This document shows positions 5,213 through 6,816 of a stretch of DNA of 6,816 bases, one piece after another. The notes under the pieces were generated by a model. The model had not been told where the DNA came from and ran no database searches. It was given only the letters and a program-made list of their open reading frames with translations. A program made the position numbers and the translations under genes. Each line of letters starts with the position of its first letter. The first letter of the stretch is position 1. Origin of the DNA: Desulfohalobiaceae bacterium (GTDB lineage: Bacteria > Desulfobacterota > Desulfovibrionia > Desulfovibrionales > Desulfothermaceae); the NCBI GenBank assembly GCA_021737525.1, contig JAIPDU010000084.1, positions 1 through 6,816 on the forward strand. The letters are read 5' to 3'.

Positions 5213-5482
5213 TTAGCCCTGGATTTGCTTGATTAATGTCTCCTCGAATTCCGGGAAATAGCGGGCGATAACAGGGAGGTCGAAGCTGCGCAGGATGCTC
5301 GTGTTCGGCTCCCTTTCCAGGAGGAACTCGAAAGACTTGTGGAGCAGCTCTTCGGTTGTCGCTTTCCCGCCGGTCAGCTTTTCCTCGTATTCCGGTTCGA
5401 TGTTGACCGTATGGAAGGTCGTGCTCTTTTGCTCTACCCGGATTTTGTATTTGCCCTCGTCAATCTGTTCCACCTGAATCAT
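5213..5482 (-). CDS. Small conserved protein of unknown function (89 aa)
   Basis: An 89-residue soluble protein with no signal or membrane segment. Visible organisation: a beta-strand-rich start (MIQVEQIDEGKYKIRVEQ, then THTV-like FHTVNIEPEYEEKLTGG, 23-39), a helix TTEELLHKSFEFLLEREP (42-59), and a terminal motif ILRSFDLPVIARYFPEFEETL (63-83). I recognise this layout from short hypothetical proteins found widely in bacteria, but know no function or family name for it. The start at 5482 is supported by AGGAGAGG five bases upstream. It follows the 142-residue gene on the same strand after a 215-base gap, so it is probably transcribed separately; I saw no clear promoter. Confidence 0.8.
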   Translation of the reverse strand: MIQVEQIDEGKYKIRVEQKSTTFHTVNIEPEYEEKLTGGKATTEELLHKSFEFLLEREPNTSILRSFDLPVIARYFPEFEETLIKQIQG

Positions 5483-5554
5483 GTAAGCCTCTCCTGCCTC
5501 TTGTTTTGTGTTGCACCATGTTACCGATATCCCGCACGAGGGGGTCGGTCAGTC

Positions 5555-5572
5555 CGGCATTGCGGAATGCCG
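5555..5572. other. Perfect small hairpin in intergenic spacer
   Basis: CGGCATT-GCGG-AATGCCG: a 7-bp perfect stem with a GCGG loop, without a T-run on either side. It lies in the 215-base spacer 5483-5697, which otherwise shows no gene. It may be an RNA structure in the leader of the 89-residue gene or a protein-binding dyad; role unknown. Confidence 0.3.
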
Positions 5573-5630
5573 CTGTCCGTCGGGCTCAAGGGAGGCGGCC
5601 ATCCCGCAGGGCGACAAGGTCTTGTAGCAA

Positions 5631-5679
5631 ATACCCGGGCAATGGACAAGCGCTGTGTAGGGGGCTGCCGTCCGGGTAT
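5631..5679 (-). terminator. Possible terminator-like dyad after the 142-residue gene
   Basis: Inverted repeat ATACCCGG (5631-5638) and CCGGGTAT (5672-5679) with a 33-base loop, starting about 19 bases after the stop codon of the minus-strand gene that ends at 5698. On the minus strand the stem runs into TTTGC only, so if it ends transcription it is not a classical intrinsic terminator. Confidence 0.25.
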
Positions 5680-5697
5680 ATCCGTTTGCGGAGCGGA

Positions 5698-6126
5698 TCA
5701 GACCACCGGGTTCCAGGTCTCGCCGTTCCATTTCTTGCCGTGTTTGCGCAGCATGACAAAGGCGAGCCAGGTCTGCTCCAGGGAGGAGAAGATCTTGCGC
5801 GGCTCTCCGGGCAGGACGCCGTAGTCGCGCTTGGTCCAGTCCAGAAAGGCCTGCGTGGTTCGCTCGTACCGGATGTGCGCCTCCTGAGCCAGCTCGATGA
5901 GCTGATCCAGGCGGGGGAGCCAGATATAGCGCGTGGCCCGGGGAATGCCGTCCCGGAACTCGACTTCCACGCCGGTGACAACCTTTTCCGGATCGTTGAT
6001 CCCGTCGATCCACACCCGGAGCTTGTTCCGCTCGCCGATGAAGAAGTCTCCGTGTACAGGACGCCAGTTTTTCTGGATCTCGCCAGCTTCGTCGCACATC
6101 GCGATATATTCGCGGCTCGTGTCCAT
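5698..6126 (-). CDS. Protein of unknown function (142 aa)
   Basis: A 142-residue soluble, probably alpha/beta protein starting MDTSREYIAMCDEAGEIQKN. It is rich in Trp (positions 21, 39, 69, 97, 120, 133, 138), with the blocks WRPVHGDFF (21-29), RVWIDGINDPEKVVTG (37-52), WLPRLDQLIELAQ (69-81), TQAFLDWTKRDYG (91-103) and SLEQTWLAFVMLRKHGKKWNGETW (115-138). I recall similar Trp-rich hypothetical proteins from anaerobes and mobile elements but cannot name a function. The ATG at 6126 is preferred over a TTG 11 codons upstream because GGAG lies about eight bases before it and a promoter lies just upstream at 6168-6196. There is no signal peptide or membrane segment. Confidence 0.75.
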   Translation of the reverse strand: MDTSREYIAMCDEAGEIQKNWRPVHGDFFIGERNKLRVWIDGINDPEKVVTGVEVEFRDGIPRATRYIWLPRLDQLIELAQEAHIRYERTTQAFLDWTKRDYGVLPGEPRKIFSSLEQTWLAFVMLRKHGKKWNGETWNPVV

Positions 6127-6167
6127 TCCCGTCTCCGGAGGGAAAAGCTTCGACAGCAACGGCTCTC

Positions 6168-6196
6168 ATTCTAGAGGCAGGGCCCGCCGGGGACAA
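6168..6196 (-). promoter_or_regulatory. Promoter of the 142-residue gene
   Basis: On the minus strand, TTGTCC (6196-6191, 4 of 6) and TAGAAT (6173-6168, 5 of 6) separated by exactly 17 bases; transcription should begin near 6161, about 35 bases before the ATG at 6126. This supports the ATG over the upstream TTG, which would lie almost at the transcription start. Confidence 0.5.
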
Positions 6197-6220
6197 CCCT
6201 GCATTTTTCCGGCCGGCTCC

Positions 6221-6249
6221 TTGTGCTCCCGGAAAAGTGTTTCTAGAAT
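6221..6249 (+). promoter_or_regulatory. Candidate promoter of the Smr gene
   Basis: TTGTGC (6221-6226) and TAGAAT (6244-6249) with a 17-base spacer on the plus strand. The -10 is the same hexamer used in the opposite direction at 6173-6168. The leader would be about 100 bases long. The -35 matches only 3 of 6. Confidence 0.35.
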
Positions 6250-6356
6250 ATCTTCATCCGGCTGCTCCGGTTGCGGTTTTTCTTCCGGGATCCGTTCTCG
6301 GTTAAGGGAATCCATCCGGTGCCCTGCACTGGGCCCATGCTTTGGAGGTGATAGCG

Positions 6357-6629
6357 GTGTCCACCCGAAGCCTGACCCTGGACCTGCATCCCATATTCAA
6401 CAAGGGCCGTGAGATCGACGAGGCCTTGGAGAGCGCCATACAGGAGGCTCGGCAAAAAAAGGCCAAGGAGCTGGAGATCATCTGCGGCAAGGGCACGGGG
6501 CAGCTCAAGAAGCGGGTGCTCCGCTTTCTGGACCGCAAGGACATCAAACAGACCTACCATCGCATCGACAAGGACAAGGACAACTCCGGCCGGGTCTTTG
6601 TCTACTTCCGCTGGAAGCGGGGCCAGTAG
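6357..6629 (+). CDS. Stand-alone Smr-domain protein (90 aa)
   Basis: A 90-residue protein made of a single Smr (small MutS-related) domain. Known Smr domains, at the end of MutS2 or alone, nick or cleave DNA or RNA. Seen here: LDLH (8-11), the helix EIDEALESAIQEARQKKAKELEI, split around residue 35, the loop ICGKGTGQLKKRV (42-54), and a terminal strand RVFVYFRW (79-86). In the usual H-G-x-G-x-G loop motif the first His is Cys43 here. The GTG start at 6357 is chosen because an extended Shine-Dalgarno (GGAGGTGAT, 6344-6352) lies at proper distance; a TTG at 6342 in the same frame overlaps that site and is unlikely. A small nucleic-acid role is likely, but the exact substrate is open. Confidence 0.88.
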   Translation: MSTRSLTLDLHPIFNKGREIDEALESAIQEARQKKAKELEIICGKGTGQLKKRVLRFLDRKDIKQTYHRIDKDKDNSGRVFVYFRWKRGQ

Positions 6630-6687
6630 CCGGGGCGATTTCTCGGCTCAAACCGGGCGCTTATATCCGGGCTGCTCAGTGTCGTGT

Positions 6688-6729
6688 CCGCGAAATACGC
6701 ATGAGAAAATCCTACGCGGGGTATTTTTT
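6688..6729 (+). terminator. Weak candidate terminator of the Smr gene
   Basis: A 5-bp GC stem (6688-6692 with 6715-6719) followed within five bases by TTTTTT (6724-6729), 59 bases after the Smr stop codon. The six-T run is the best part; the short stem and long loop make it uncertain. Confidence 0.3.
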
Positions 6730-6772
6730 CACTGTGCAGCTCCGGTTCTGGATTTTCTAACGCTCGTCACGC

Positions 6773-6790
6773 GGGGGCATCCCTGCCCCC
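6773..6790. other. Strong GC hairpin near the window edge
   Basis: Perfect 7-bp stem GGGGGCA / TGCCCCC around a TCCC loop. There is no T-run on either side, so it is not a normal intrinsic terminator. It may belong to a leader or repeat whose remainder lies outside the window. Confidence 0.4.
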
Positions 6791-6816
6791 ACCCGACTCT
6801 ACATGGTTGGTAATTT

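Larger units (their letters stand above)
6127..6356. other. Divergent promoter region
   Basis: Spacer between the minus-strand 142-residue gene and the plus-strand Smr gene. It contains a promoter for each direction and two dyads: GCAGGG (6177-6182) with CCCTGC (6197-6202) followed by ATTTTT, and TTTTCCGG (6205-6212) with CCGGAAAA (6229-6236). The first looks like a plus-strand terminator but has no plus-strand gene in front of it. No gene is seen here. Confidence 0.45.
6630..6816. other. Downstream spacer with hairpins
   Basis: No supportable gene to the window's end. It holds a possible terminator of the Smr gene (CCGCG at 6688-6692, CGCGG at 6715-6719, followed shortly by T6 at 6724-6729; long 22-base loop) and a strong perfect hairpin GGGGGCA-TCCC-TGCCCCC (6773-6790) without a T-run. 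Confidence 0.4.

Noticed and set aside
4880..5236. A 118-codon plus-strand frame reading away from the dehydratase start
   Set aside because: No ribosome-binding site at its start, biased composition, and it runs through the opposite promoter and hairpins without resembling a protein family.
1032..6672. The 8-mer TATATCCG occurring at 1032, 5677 and 6662, always in intergenic DNA
   Set aside because: Too short and the flanks differ; only TATATCCGGGC at 1032 and 6662 extends to 11 bases. Not enough for a dispersed repeat family.

Overview
The window reads as chromosomal DNA from an anaerobic proteobacterium, most likely Desulfobacterota (the old Deltaproteobacteria). This is inferred from three things: a 4-hydroxybutyryl-CoA dehydratase-family flavoprotein in an operon with a TetR regulator, a DUF4412-type protein, and moderately GC-rich genes with good Shine-Dalgarno sequences. 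No rRNA, tRNA, CRISPR array or intact insertion sequence is visible.

Layout. At the left, after an AT-rich stretch with no convincing gene, lies a DUF4412-like protein (280-960, +). It is followed by a terminator-like hairpin. Next come two closely related Panacea-domain (DUF4065, SocA/GepA/PanA-type antitoxin) genes that point away from each other: 1191-1646 (-) and 2050-2490 (+). Their AT-rich 403-bp spacer carries one promoter for each copy, two dyads that may be operators, and a 51-codon reading frame with a hydrophobic segment. A strong bidirectional terminator (2597-2630) closes the right-hand copy and also serves the operon converging on it. That operon (4880 to 2696, -) has a near-consensus promoter, the 4HBD-family protein, and one base later a TetR repressor whose ribosome-binding site lies inside the last codons of the first gene.

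The right third holds small genes: a short conserved protein of unknown function (5213-5482, -), a 142-residue protein of unknown function (5698-6126, -), and a stand-alone Smr-domain protein (6357-6629, +) divergent from it.

How the genes work together. The dehydratase homologue and TetR protein probably form a self-regulated acyl-CoA metabolism unit. The two Panacea genes form the least ordinary part. They are about 74% identical over their first 117 residues, inverted relative to each other, share a 71-bp block with only two mismatches, and have no recognisable toxin partner. The dehydratase homologue keeps its cluster and flavin-site signature, but by comparison with the Clostridium enzyme as I remember it, it has changed or lost several catalytic side chains, so its substrate may differ.
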